A stretch of 10,000 nucleotides of DNA, taken from Kiritimatiellota bacterium. Lineage in GTDB: Bacteria > Verrucomicrobiota > Kiritimatiellia > JAAZAB01. Positions within the stretch are counted from its first letter, which is position 1. The number at the start of each line of letters is the position of its first letter. The notes beneath the pieces are model-generated. The model was not told the DNA's origin. It did not search any database and worked only from the letters and a program-made list of their open reading frames with translations. This document shows positions 1-6,949 of the stretch, in pieces. The position numbers and the translations under genes were made by a program. The DNA is taken from assembly GCA_008636095.1 (NCBI GenBank), contig VSJD01000048.1, forward strand, positions 1 through 10,000. Reading direction: 5' to 3'.

Positions 1-412
1 TTACCTTGACCTCGGCCATTTTCAGCACCGGCATGACGGTCAACGTTTCCTTGCGAACGAAATCGGCCGGCGTCGTGACGGTAATACGGGTCACGGCGGT
101 TTTTATGGTCGCCGCCGTGGTATTCACCTTGACATCCTTGGTTTCGGCTTTCGTCTCCTGCTTGGGCATCGGCGGCGGGGGCGGCCCCAACGGTGGCAGA
201 ACCAGAACGGCACCTTCATCAAACGAACCACGGATGGCGATATAAGATGAAATCTTGTAGCCGGCGAAAATCATGAGGAGTGAAAGATAGAAGGCCAGTG
301 AAATCAGAAAATACCGGCTCCGGAGCAATGGCAGGACCAGAAACCAGATTCCCCTGCTGGTCCCCGCCGATTTTTCCAGTTCTTCGACTTTATGTTCGAA
401 ATCGAGAGGCAT
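1..412 (-). CDS. Membrane-anchored proline-rich protein, TonB-like position (3' end outside window)
   Basis: The reading frame opens with ATG at 412 and stays open for 137 codons to the window edge, so the C-terminus is missing. The visible part has a charged N-terminal segment (residues 1-20), a hydrophobic stretch from about 22 to 55 whose core transmembrane helix is about 34-54, and then a proline-rich segment (about 73-83, PPLGPPPPPMP) followed by Lys/Thr/Val-rich sequence. A short cytoplasmic tail, one helix and a proline-rich periplasmic part is the plan of TonB/TolA-type transducers. The gene begins 13 bases after the stop of the second ExbD, which supports that role and co-transcription. 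No TonB C-terminal domain can be seen, so function is inferred from layout only. No good Shine-Dalgarno sequence precedes the ATG; translation may be coupled to the gene upstream. Confidence 0.7.
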   Translation of the reverse strand, partial: MPLDFEHKVEELEKSAGTSRGIWFLVLPLLRSRYFLISLAFYLSLLMIFAGYKISSYIAIRGSFDEGAVLVLPPLGPPPPPMPKQETKAETKDVKVNTTAATIKTAVTRITVTTPADFVRKETLTVMPVLKMAEVKV

Positions 413-425
413 GCTCGTAGTCTTT

Positions 426-848
426 TTACTGATTGGCAAAGAAAGACAGATTTTTCACACCGGCGGACGCACAGGCCGCCAGGACATCAATGATCCGCTG
501 TTGGCGAACCTTCGGCTGCGGGTGAATAACCACCGGCTGTTTGTCGCCGAAGAGATCAATGCACTGTTTCAGCTTGGCCTGCAACATTGGCAACAGATTG
601 TCATCCGCGCCGCCAACGGGCTGTTGATTGCAGAACACCTGCCCGTTTTCCGCAATGGCCAACGTCAGCTCCGCCGGTAACGATTTAGCTGCGGCGGTGA
701 CATTGCCGGGCATCATCAGGCCGAGGGATTTTTCTTCAATCTTAATTTGGGACGAGGCAATGAAATACAGGAGGAGCAAAAATGTGCAGTCCATCATCGG
801 CCCCATCTGCAGTTCACATACCTCGTCTTTTTCTTCCCGGAATTTCAT
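426..848 (-). CDS. ExbD/TolR-family biopolymer transport protein (second copy)
   Basis: This 140-residue protein is of usual ExbD size. It has a short charged cytoplasmic N-terminus, one transmembrane helix (about residues 16-34) and a periplasmic domain (about 40-140). The helix begins with GPMMDCTFLLLLYF; Asp20 is in the place of the conserved proton-carrying Asp of ExbD/TolR. The C-terminal half (VVIHPQPKV, then a helix and a last strand KNLSFF) fits the ExbD periplasmic fold, although the usual acidic residue after the V-x-I strand is replaced here. In this family an ExbD dimer sits in an ExbB pentamer and turns proton flow into motion of a periplasmic partner. It starts 16 bases after the first ExbD and shares its N-terminal motif, so the two are paralogues. 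The nearest purine-rich site is AAGGA, about 13 bases before the ATG. Confidence 0.9.
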   Translation of the reverse strand: MKFREEKDEVCELQMGPMMDCTFLLLLYFIASSQIKIEEKSLGLMMPGNVTAAAKSLPAELTLAIAENGQVFCNQQPVGGADDNLLPMLQAKLKQCIDLFGDKQPVVIHPQPKVRQQRIIDVLAACASAGVKNLSFFANQ

Positions 849-864
849 GGCACGGGACGTTTCC

Positions 865-1308
865 TTAGTTTTCCTTTTCCACGGTCGAAAACAGCATGTT
901 CGGCACGTTGGCGGCGGCCACGGACGCCATGACCTGCTGGGTAAACTCGTACGGCACCCGCCGGTCAGCGCGCAAGATAACCCGGAAGTTAGGATTCTTG
1001 CCCAGCTTGGCGCTTTTTTCGATAATCGGCGTCAAGTCCAGAGGGTCGCGAAAGACCAATACACCAACCTTATACGTGGGTTCGTACAGTCCCTCATCCC
1101 ATTCAATGTCCACGATGAACTGGCCGGACTCGTCTTTTTCCACAATGCCCTGATGGGTGCCCGGCAGATGCACTTTCTTGCTGATCCGCACCATGTCAAT
1201 CGTACTGACCGACACGAAATAGAGAATCAGCAGAAATACGCAGTCCATCATCGGTCCCATTTGCAGGGCGCAGGATTCCGCCTCTTCGGCCAACCATTTT
1301 TTCTTCAT
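865..1308 (-). CDS. ExbD/TolR-family biopolymer transport protein (first copy)
   Basis: The 147-residue product has the ExbD layout: a charged N-terminus, one transmembrane helix (about residues 18-37, GPMMDCVFLLILYF) with Asp22 at the proton-relay position, and a periplasmic domain ending in FRVILRADRRVPYEF plus a helix and a final strand (PNMLFST). The V-I-L-R-A-D strand is typical of ExbD. An in-frame ATG at 1338 would add ten residues but lies inside the ExbB gene; the ATG at 1308 falls 7 bases after the ExbB stop, with GGGAG about 10 bases upstream, and places the motif as in the sister protein, so it is preferred. The periplasmic domain is longer than in the second copy, with an acidic insert around residues 56-75. 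It is expected to work with the ExbB protein directly upstream. Confidence 0.92.
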   Translation of the reverse strand: MKKKWLAEEAESCALQMGPMMDCVFLLILYFVSVSTIDMVRISKKVHLPGTHQGIVEKDESGQFIVDIEWDEGLYEPTYKVGVLVFRDPLDLTPIIEKSAKLGKNPNFRVILRADRRVPYEFTQQVMASVAAANVPNMLFSTVEKEN

Positions 1309-1315
1309 GCCGCGC

Positions 1316-2353
1316 TTACTCCCAATCCAACTCCGCATTGCAATGCTGGCATTTCTTGTCGCCCACGGTCACTTCCTTGGAACAATTCGGGCAGGCCACA
1401 TGCTCCGCATTGGCCGGCGTTGCTCCGGAAACGGTGGACGGTCTGGCCGCCGTACTGGTCTTGACCGCCGAGGCCTTGGGAGCCGGCGCCCCGGAAGCCA
1501 TGCCGGCCTTGCCGCCGCCGAGGTAAGCCATGCGCGCTTCCTTGGTCACGATCACCAAGTCGGCCGGAATGTTGTCGAAATCAATTTCATCAAACAGCAC
1601 GGTCAGACGACTTTGAACATATTCCATGACCTTCTTGATGCGATTACCGAGAATGTAATACGCGCACAAGCCGGGAATGGCGATGGCCAGGCCCGTATAG
1701 GTGGTGACCAGGGCGGTCCCGATGTCACCGGCCAGCTTGCTCGGATCGCCCACGGCGCCGCTAAAGGCCATGGAGTTAAAAGCGCCCATCATACCGGCAA
1801 TCGTGCCGAACAAGCCGAGCAACGGCGAAATTGTGGCGTTCAGGTTGATATATGCGTTCTTGTTCTTGAACACATTGGTTTCGTTCGACGCGGATTCCAA
1901 GGCGGCGATGTCAAAGGCTTCGCGGCCGTTGGGCAGTTTTTCGAGCGCCGCGCATAAAATGCGGGTTGCCACGCAGGGATTGTCCATGCCGATCTTCCAC
2001 GCTTTCTGATAATCCTTGACCAGCAGGGTTTGATACAACTGCTGGATGATCTCCGTGGGACAGATAATGCGAACACGCAGTTTCATGAGCAATTCAATCA
2101 AGATCGCGGTCGCCCACACGGCCGTGCCCAGCAACGGCCACATGGTCATCCCGCCTTGATTCCAGTAATCCATGAAGGTTTCCGGCTTCTTGTTCTTATC
2201 ATCCACTGCCGGGGCGGCGCCCCCGCCCGTTGTGGCCGACGCCTGCGCGTAGGCAGTCGTCGTAAAGCTCAGTCCGGTCCACTGCGCCGTCCCGCCCAGC
2301 AACAGGCCGATTACCATCGCCGCCATTAAGAAACGAAACCATCGCGTCTGCAT
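1316..2353 (-). CDS. MotA/TolQ/ExbB proton-channel protein with C-terminal zinc ribbon
   Basis: The start is the ATG at 2353, which has AGGAGG 7 bases upstream; an ATG ten codons earlier (2383) has no such site. The 345-residue product has a signal peptide (about 1-36, ending AYAQA), a short Gly/Ala-rich periplasmic segment, transmembrane helix 1 (about 70-90), a cytoplasmic loop, and helices 2 (about 172-195, SPLLGLFGTIAGMMGAF) and 3 (about 211-236, GTALVTTYTGLAIAIPGL). The last two blocks are hallmarks of the family, whose pentamers form the stator channel around an ExbD dimer. After an Ala/Ser/Thr/Pro linker (about 280-318) comes a zinc ribbon with Cys321, Cys324, Cys335 and Cys338 (CPNC-x10-CQHC). 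By family topology this tail is cytoplasmic. Such a tail is absent from E. coli ExbB, TolQ and MotA. The two ExbD genes follow directly, so the three should form one complex. Confidence 0.95.
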   Translation of the reverse strand: MQTRWFRFLMAAMVIGLLLGGTAQWTGLSFTTTAYAQASATTGGGAAPAVDDKNKKPETFMDYWNQGGMTMWPLLGTAVWATAILIELLMKLRVRIICPTEIIQQLYQTLLVKDYQKAWKIGMDNPCVATRILCAALEKLPNGREAFDIAALESASNETNVFKNKNAYINLNATISPLLGLFGTIAGMMGAFNSMAFSGAVGDPSKLAGDIGTALVTTYTGLAIAIPGLCAYYILGNRIKKVMEYVQSRLTVLFDEIDFDNIPADLVIVTKEARMAYLGGGKAGMASGAPAPKASAVKTSTAARPSTVSGATPANAEHVACPNCSKEVTVGDKKCQHCNAELDWE

Positions 2354-2454
2354 AGCGTTCCTCCTGAATAACTTACGTTTCATTTGCGCGTTAATATCCT
2401 CGACGTTTCCTTGAGATAAATTGGCCCTGCTTAGCGCGGCAACCGTCGCGGCGT

Positions 2455-2548
2455 CCCGCTATGGGCGGGGCAAGCGTAGCGTTTACCACGCGTTTCGCGT
2501 GGCCCCTCCTATAAAAATCAGACGCTGATCGCAGTCCGGGCGTCCGGA
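2455..2548. repeat. Palindrome-rich intergenic block
   Basis: The space between the secreted TPR gene and the ExbB gene (2354-2559) holds several exact inverted repeats: CCCGC/GCGGG at 2455-2469, CCACGCG/CGCGTGG with a 3-base loop at 2486-2502, and TCCGG/CCGGA at 2535-2548. The middle hairpin is enclosed by a further GGGGC/GCCCC pair (2467-2471 with 2502-2506), giving a nested structure. No reading frame is credible here. It could be a dispersed palindromic element or an RNA structure setting the ratio of the two flanking genes; the sequence alone does not decide. Confidence 0.6.
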
Positions 2549-2559
2549 TCCTCCGTGCT

Positions 2560-3438
2560 TTACGGTTTGACCGGTTTGGCCGCCGCTTCCTGATCTGCAC
2601 GTCGCGCACCAAGGGTTTTGCGCATCTCGATCGCCTTGGCGGCAAACGGCGACGCCGGATAATTTTCAATCAGCTCGTTTAGCATCCCTTCGGCCTTGGC
2701 ATTCTGATTGGAGGCCGCCAATAACCCTGCGCCACGGTAAAGGGCTTCCGAATAAAATGGCTCCACAGGATACAGGCCAATCACATGCAAATACCCGTCA
2801 AGCGCATCGGCTGGGCGTGCGAGGGCTTCCTGGCATTGGCCGATCCCGATATAAATTTCGGCCGCATAAGCCAACTGATCCTTGGCCGGTTTCAGTTGTT
2901 TATCATAAAGCTGGGCCAATTCCTGGAATTTGGCAAGGGCCGGCGCATAGTTTTTCATGGCCAGCTCAATTTCGGCTAAGCCCACTGAGGCCGACATGCT
3001 GAGCGGATGCTCCGGATAGGTCTGCAGAAAGGCCTTAAATGCTTTATCCGCCTTGTCGTAATCGCCGGCCCGCAAGCTGGCACGGCCGAAATATACCATC
3101 CCTTTGGCCGCCCATTCCGTGTCCAACCCCAGATACTGCATCATGACCTTGCCCAGGTTTAACTGGGCATCGCGGAGATCGCCTTTTTCATAGGCGGCAA
3201 TGCCGCGCACCACGCTGGGGGGCGGCGCAACCGTCAATTGGACAACCCCGGCGCGGGGCACAGTGACTTCCCCACCCTGGGCCAGTTGGACCCGGATGCC
3301 GGCGGCATCCACGGATACGACCCGGCCCCGGAACGTTTGCGACTTGGTCACTACCACGTCTTCCGGCCAGGCCGGCATGCTCGACAGCATGAGACCGGCG
3401 GCCACGAGCACCGGTACGAGTAATCCTTGTTGGCGCAT
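2560..3438 (-). CDS. Secreted TPR protein with N-terminal beta domain
   Basis: The chosen start (ATG at 3438, with a GGGGGAG purine tract upstream) gives a 292-residue protein with a signal peptide (about 1-25, hydrophobic core VPVLVAAGLML). An ATG at 3540 would add 34 residues that are not signal-like. Residues about 27-72 form a short strand-rich unit (FRGRVVSVDAAGIRVQL, then GEVTVPRAGVVQL) resembling a small SH3/Sm-like barrel. Residues about 76-275 are tetratricopeptide-type helical pairs, for example GDYDKADKAFKAFLQTYPEH and AEGMLNELIENYPASPFAAK. Such proteins are periplasmic scaffolds, comparable in role, not in proven homology, to CpoB/YbgF of the Tol system or AglT of the Agl motor. 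It is the first gene of the ExbB-ExbD set, 206 bases ahead of ExbB. Exact function is unknown. Confidence 0.88.
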   Translation of the reverse strand: MRQQGLLVPVLVAAGLMLSSMPAWPEDVVVTKSQTFRGRVVSVDAAGIRVQLAQGGEVTVPRAGVVQLTVAPPPSVVRGIAAYEKGDLRDAQLNLGKVMMQYLGLDTEWAAKGMVYFGRASLRAGDYDKADKAFKAFLQTYPEHPLSMSASVGLAEIELAMKNYAPALAKFQELAQLYDKQLKPAKDQLAYAAEIYIGIGQCQEALARPADALDGYLHVIGLYPVEPFYSEALYRGAGLLAASNQNAKAEGMLNELIENYPASPFAAKAIEMRKTLGARRADQEAAAKPVKP

Positions 3439-3524
3439 ACTCTCTCTCCCCCGCGTTACCCAATCGCCGTCCATCCCGACTTCGCCGTAGGCACCACCCA
3501 GGTCGGCCAACTGTCCTGGCTTAC

Positions 3525-3649
3525 CCGCCTTTGGCGGCACCGTAGACGGCCAGGGCTGTACGGCCCTGCCAAATTTTCATCATCCCATTCTTCGGTAGGG
3601 CGAAACCGCGCCCTAAGCGGGGTAAACAGCCTTGCTTTCCACGTTTACC
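3525..3649. repeat. Array of four inverted repeats in the divergent intergenic region
   Basis: Four perfect inverted repeats follow one another: CCGCC/GGCGG (3525-3537, 3-base loop), CAGGGC/GCCCTG (3551-3568, 6-base loop), TAGGGCG/CGCCCTA (3596-3615, 6-base loop) and GGTAAAC/GTTTACC (3621-3649, 15-base loop). They lie between the putative promoter at 3718-3747 and the start of the secreted TPR gene at 3438, so they would be in its leader RNA. The 457-base gap (3439-3895) otherwise holds only the A/T-rich tract near 3746-3767 and the promoter candidates. There is no long T run after any stem, so they are not clear terminators. They look like small dispersed palindromes; copy number elsewhere in the genome is unknown. 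Confidence 0.65.
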
Positions 3650-3717
3650 AAGCCATAGGCGTGGGCCCAATGGTCTTTTCCGAGATGACCTTGTGAGTGA
3701 GTAGTTACGACTAAAGA

Positions 3718-3747
3718 AAGATAACGGCATTCGTGCTAACGTGTCAA
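3718..3747 (-). promoter_or_regulatory. Putative sigma-70 promoter for the TPR-ExbB-ExbD operon
   Basis: Read on the minus strand there is a perfect -35 box TTGACA (3742-3747), an 18-base spacer and a -10-like TATCTT (3718-3723, four of six matches). Directly upstream of the -35 is a stretch of only A and T (3746-3767), like an UP element. Transcription would start near 3711 and give a leader of about 270 bases containing the hairpin array. The 18-base spacer and imperfect -10 lower confidence. Confidence 0.5.
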
Positions 3748-3807
3748 ATAAAATAATAAAAAAAAATCTGGCCATTTTTTCATAAAACGTGTAATGCTTG
3801 AGGCAGT

Positions 3808-3837
3808 TTCAAAGCCATTTTTGCACCTTTTTAAAAT
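3808..3837 (+). promoter_or_regulatory. Weak candidate promoter for the large TPR gene
   Basis: A -10-like TAAAAT (3832-3837) lies 18 bases after TTCAAA (3808-3813), which matches the -35 consensus at four of six positions. The predicted start near 3844 would give a leader of about 50 bases before the ATG at 3896. Other weak arrangements are possible in this A/T-rich stretch. Confidence 0.25.
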
Positions 3838-3895
3838 CAGCTCGCTTGGATGCGCATTGGCACTACGGATTAAAGCGATGGAACGGAGGCACTAT

Positions 3896-6800
3896 ATGAG
3901 CACACGCGCTCTACGAATGAGTCTGGCAGGCATGGCTTTCCTGTGGCTGACGGTGGCAGCCCCGGCCCTCGAACGGCTGGACGAAATGGCCACCATCGGC
4001 GAGGAACACATGCGCTCCGGCAAATATACCGAGGCCATCAAAGTCTATGAAAAAATCATGGAAAATCCCACCTATGAAAACATCCTCGCCATTAAATTCG
4101 ATCTGGCGTGGGCCTATTACCTGACTGGTGCTTTCGGAAAAGCCATTCCACTTTTCACCGACCTTTCCAGTGTCCGCGCGCCCAGCGCGGTGATCAAGGC
4201 CCAAGCCTTGTTCCTGCTGGCCGACTGTTACGCCCGGCTGGCCGCCACGCAGGATGAAAAGAGCGCCGACCGCAAAAAAAATATTCAGAAATCGCTGGAG
4301 CTTCATACCGCGTTTCAGACCCAGAACCCCAAGAGCGCGAACATCCCCCTGTCTCTCTACGGCCGCGGGTACGCTTATTTTTTGAACAGTCAGTACACCG
4401 AGGCCGAAGCCGATCTGAAAAACCTGATGCGCTTGTATTCGAACAGTTCGGCGGCGCAGGATGCCAACTATCTCCTGGCCAGTGTCTATAGCCAGCAGGG
4501 GCTGGATTACATGAAGGCCGGTCGGAAAGACGACGCCAAGCGGTTCATGGAAAAGGCCCGCGATATTTTCGGCCAGTTGACCAAAACGGAAGGAAATCCC
4601 GTCACGGCCAATGACAGCATGTTCGCCCTCGCGGAAACCTGGTTCAGCGCGGGCCTGTATAACGAGGCCATCCTCTCGTTCCGCGAAGTCCGCGCCAAAA
4701 ACGAAGTCCTGCAAATCCTGAAGAGCCAGATCGACAAGGCCCAGACGCAACTCGGCGCTCAAACCGGCCGGCAGGAAGATACGACTTTCGTCAAAGGGGA
4801 ACTGGACCGGCTCAAAGCGCAGTGGTCCGCCGTCAGTGAAGGCACGGATTTGGTGATTGCAAGCTATTTGCGAATCGCCCAGTCCAATTTTGAAATGGGC
4901 GCGTACGACGTATGCCGCGTGATCTGCCGGCACTTGATTGCGTTCACCGCGGATGAGCGCAAACAGCAGGCCAACTACCTGCTGATCAATACCTACCTCA
5001 AGGATGAAGATCCTGACAGCGCGGCCCGCGAAATGGAAGGGTTCCAACAAATCTTTGGCACCGACGCACCCATTGCTGACACCGTCAGCCTGGCGATCGG
5101 CCAGTTGTACCTGCGGCAGGGCACGGAGACAGGCGTTGCCAATGCCCTGGCGCAGTTCACCAAGAGCGTGGATGAATATCCCCAGGGCAGTGCGCTCGAA
5201 GATGCGCTCAATCTCAAATTTACGGCCGAATACGTGCTCAACCAGTACAAAGAAGCCAACCAGACGATTGACGCCTACCTGACAAAGTTCCCAAAGGGGT
5301 ATGCCGTGCCCACCGCTCTTTATTACAAGGCCATGTGCCTGGTGGCGTTGAATCAGCCGGACGAGGCGCTGAAAACCATTGACCAGGTGATCCAGCAGTT
5401 CCCGAAGAAAACCGAGACCTTCGACGCGGTGGACGAGGTTTTTTACCAGAAGGGCGCCATGCTCGTGAAAGCGAAAAAAACGCAGGAAGCCATCACGCAC
5501 CTTGAAACCTTCCTTGAGCGCTTCAAGGACAGCAAACTGCGGCCGGAGGCCATGTATCAGCTTGGCATTGCCCTGAATACAGCGGGGCAGACGGACAAGG
5601 CCAAAGCCATGCTGGAAGGTATCGCCCAGCAGTATGCGGATAACAAGATCGTGCCGATCGCCCTGTATCAGATTGCAGTGATCTATTACGAAAAAAAGGA
5701 TTGGGGCCGTATGGCCGAAGCCCTGGAAACGCTGATCCAGATTTGTCCGCAGAGCGAACAGGTGACGGACGGCTTTTTCTGGCTTGGCTATATCGCCCGG
5801 CAGGATGGGCGGTTCGAAGATGCAATTGATTATTATACGCGCTGCGTGGAATCAAACCCGGCCTACAGCCAGGCGCCGGATTGCCTGCTGGCCATCGCCA
5901 TGTCATATAAGGATAAGGCCGACAAAATGGGCCAACCAATGGTATTGCCGGAAGAAAAACGCGCGCTGTTCCGCGCCACGCTATATAATGCCGCTTACGC
6001 GTTTGAAGATCTACTGGCCAATTACCCGGATTCCGACCAGGCGCAGGAGGCTATTCCCGGGATGGCCAAAGCTATTTTTGATCTCGTCAATTATCGGCAG
6101 ATCACCGAAGACGAGGGCGGCCGGTTCTTTGTCAAGGCCATCGCGCGCCACAAAGACAACACCACCCTGGCGGCCCAGTTATCGTTCGGTTACGGCAATT
6201 TCTTAATGCTGAACAAGCAGACCGACAAGGCCCTGAAGGCATTCAAACAAGCCTTTGCCACCCAGACGGACGTGCGGCTCTCGCCGACAATGCTGGCCAG
6301 CTATGCTGAGGCGCTCAAAGAGGCCAACGTGCCGGCCGAGGCGGAAACGATTTACAACAAGATCATTGCCGATTTCCCCAACGATCTGCGGGCGCTTGCG
6401 CCGGCCTGGTACGGCCTGGCGGACATTAAATTCCGCCAGAACGATTTTGCCGCCGCCAAGCCGGCTTTCGAAAAAGTCCTTAAGGATTTCCCGTGGTATG
6501 AACCCGGCAAGCAGGGCAAGGTCAAACTCGCCCAGATTTTTGAAAAGAACAAGGATTATGCCCAAGCCGAAGCGATGTTCACGGCCGTCTGGCAACAGGA
6601 AAAAGGCGATGCCCGTATCGGCGCCATGCTGGGAGTGTCCCGTTGTCAACTTGCCCAGGTCCAATCCGCGAACAAACCGGCCAACTGGAAAGAACTCATC
6701 CGGGTATGTTCCGAAAACCTGACCAAGATCATCGTGCTGTACGAGGCCTATCCCGATTACTGCTCGGAAGCCTACCTCCTGCAGGGCCAGGCCTGCGAGC

Positions 6801-6946
6801 TGATCAGCGACACGGCCAAGGCCAAGGAAATGTATTACAAGATCACGACGGATTACAAAAACTACCCGGCGGCCAAACCCGCGGCTCAGCGCCTGCAGGC
6901 CCTGGGCGGCTATACACCGCCCGCCGTTGCGGCACCCGGAAAGTAA
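3896..6946 (+). CDS. Large exported tetratricopeptide-repeat protein
   Basis: The ATG at 3896 is preceded by GGAGG with a 6-base spacer and starts a clear signal peptide (about residues 1-24, core SLAGMAFLWLTVAAPA); an in-frame ATG at 3794 would bury it behind 34 extra residues. The 1016-residue product is helical TPR-type repeat sequence almost throughout, at least a dozen units. Examples are SGKYTEAIKVYEKIMENP (about 39-56), NSQYTEAEADLKNLMRLY (about 163-180), the run from about 435 to 670, and AEAMFTAVWQQEKGDARI near 891. There is no recognisable enzyme domain and no second membrane segment; the tail is Ala/Pro-rich. It is probably a periplasmic or outer-membrane-associated scaffold. It is divergent from the ExbB-ExbD set, which starts with another secreted TPR protein, so a shared pathway is likely but inferred. 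Confidence 0.92.
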   Translation: MSTRALRMSLAGMAFLWLTVAAPALERLDEMATIGEEHMRSGKYTEAIKVYEKIMENPTYENILAIKFDLAWAYYLTGAFGKAIPLFTDLSSVRAPSAVIKAQALFLLADCYARLAATQDEKSADRKKNIQKSLELHTAFQTQNPKSANIPLSLYGRGYAYFLNSQYTEAEADLKNLMRLYSNSSAAQDANYLLASVYSQQGLDYMKAGRKDDAKRFMEKARDIFGQLTKTEGNPVTANDSMFALAETWFSAGLYNEAILSFREVRAKNEVLQILKSQIDKAQTQLGAQTGRQEDTTFVKGELDRLKAQWSAVSEGTDLVIASYLRIAQSNFEMGAYDVCRVICRHLIAFTADERKQQANYLLINTYLKDEDPDSAAREMEGFQQIFGTDAPIADTVSLAIGQLYLRQGTETGVANALAQFTKSVDEYPQGSALEDALNLKFTAEYVLNQYKEANQTIDAYLTKFPKGYAVPTALYYKAMCLVALNQPDEALKTIDQVIQQFPKKTETFDAVDEVFYQKGAMLVKAKKTQEAITHLETFLERFKDSKLRPEAMYQLGIALNTAGQTDKAKAMLEGIAQQYADNKIVPIALYQIAVIYYEKKDWGRMAEALETLIQICPQSEQVTDGFFWLGYIARQDGRFEDAIDYYTRCVESNPAYSQAPDCLLAIAMSYKDKADKMGQPMVLPEEKRALFRATLYNAAYAFEDLLANYPDSDQAQEAIPGMAKAIFDLVNYRQITEDEGGRFFVKAIARHKDNTTLAAQLSFGYGNFLMLNKQTDKALKAFKQAFATQTDVRLSPTMLASYAEALKEANVPAEAETIYNKIIADFPNDLRALAPAWYGLADIKFRQNDFAAAKPAFEKVLKDFPWYEPGKQGKVKLAQIFEKNKDYAQAEAMFTAVWQQEKGDARIGAMLGVSRCQLAQVQSANKPANWKELIRVCSENLTKIIVLYEAYPDYCSEAYLLQGQACELISDTAKAKEMYYKITTDYKNYPAAKPAAQRLQALGGYTPPAVAAPGK

Positions 6947-6949
6947 CAA

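Noticed and set aside
628..1464. Plus-strand open frame of 278 codons
   Set aside because: Antisense to both ExbD genes and the end of ExbB, whose motifs are unmistakable.
2511..2529. Possible intrinsic terminator after the secreted TPR gene (minus strand)
   Set aside because: The stem is only five base pairs (ATCAG/CTGAT) and A/T-rich; too weak to list as a terminator, though attenuation remains possible.
3521..3775. Minus-strand frame of 84 codons in the divergent intergenic region
   Set aside because: It crosses the putative promoter and the hairpin array, has no ribosome-binding site and no protein-like pattern.
3758..3780. A-tract, TGGCCA, T-tract resembling a bidirectional terminator
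   Set aside because: It lies between divergent genes where no transcript should end, and the stem is not properly paired; the A/T tract fits better as an UP element.
3911..5500. Long open frame (529 codons) on the minus strand
   Set aside because: It lies wholly antisense to the large TPR gene, has no domain or signal features and a composition expected from the reverse of TPR codons.
6203..6949. Minus-strand open frame of 248 codons
   Set aside because: Antisense to the end of the TPR gene; no recognisable motif, and the plus-strand frame is clearly the coding one.
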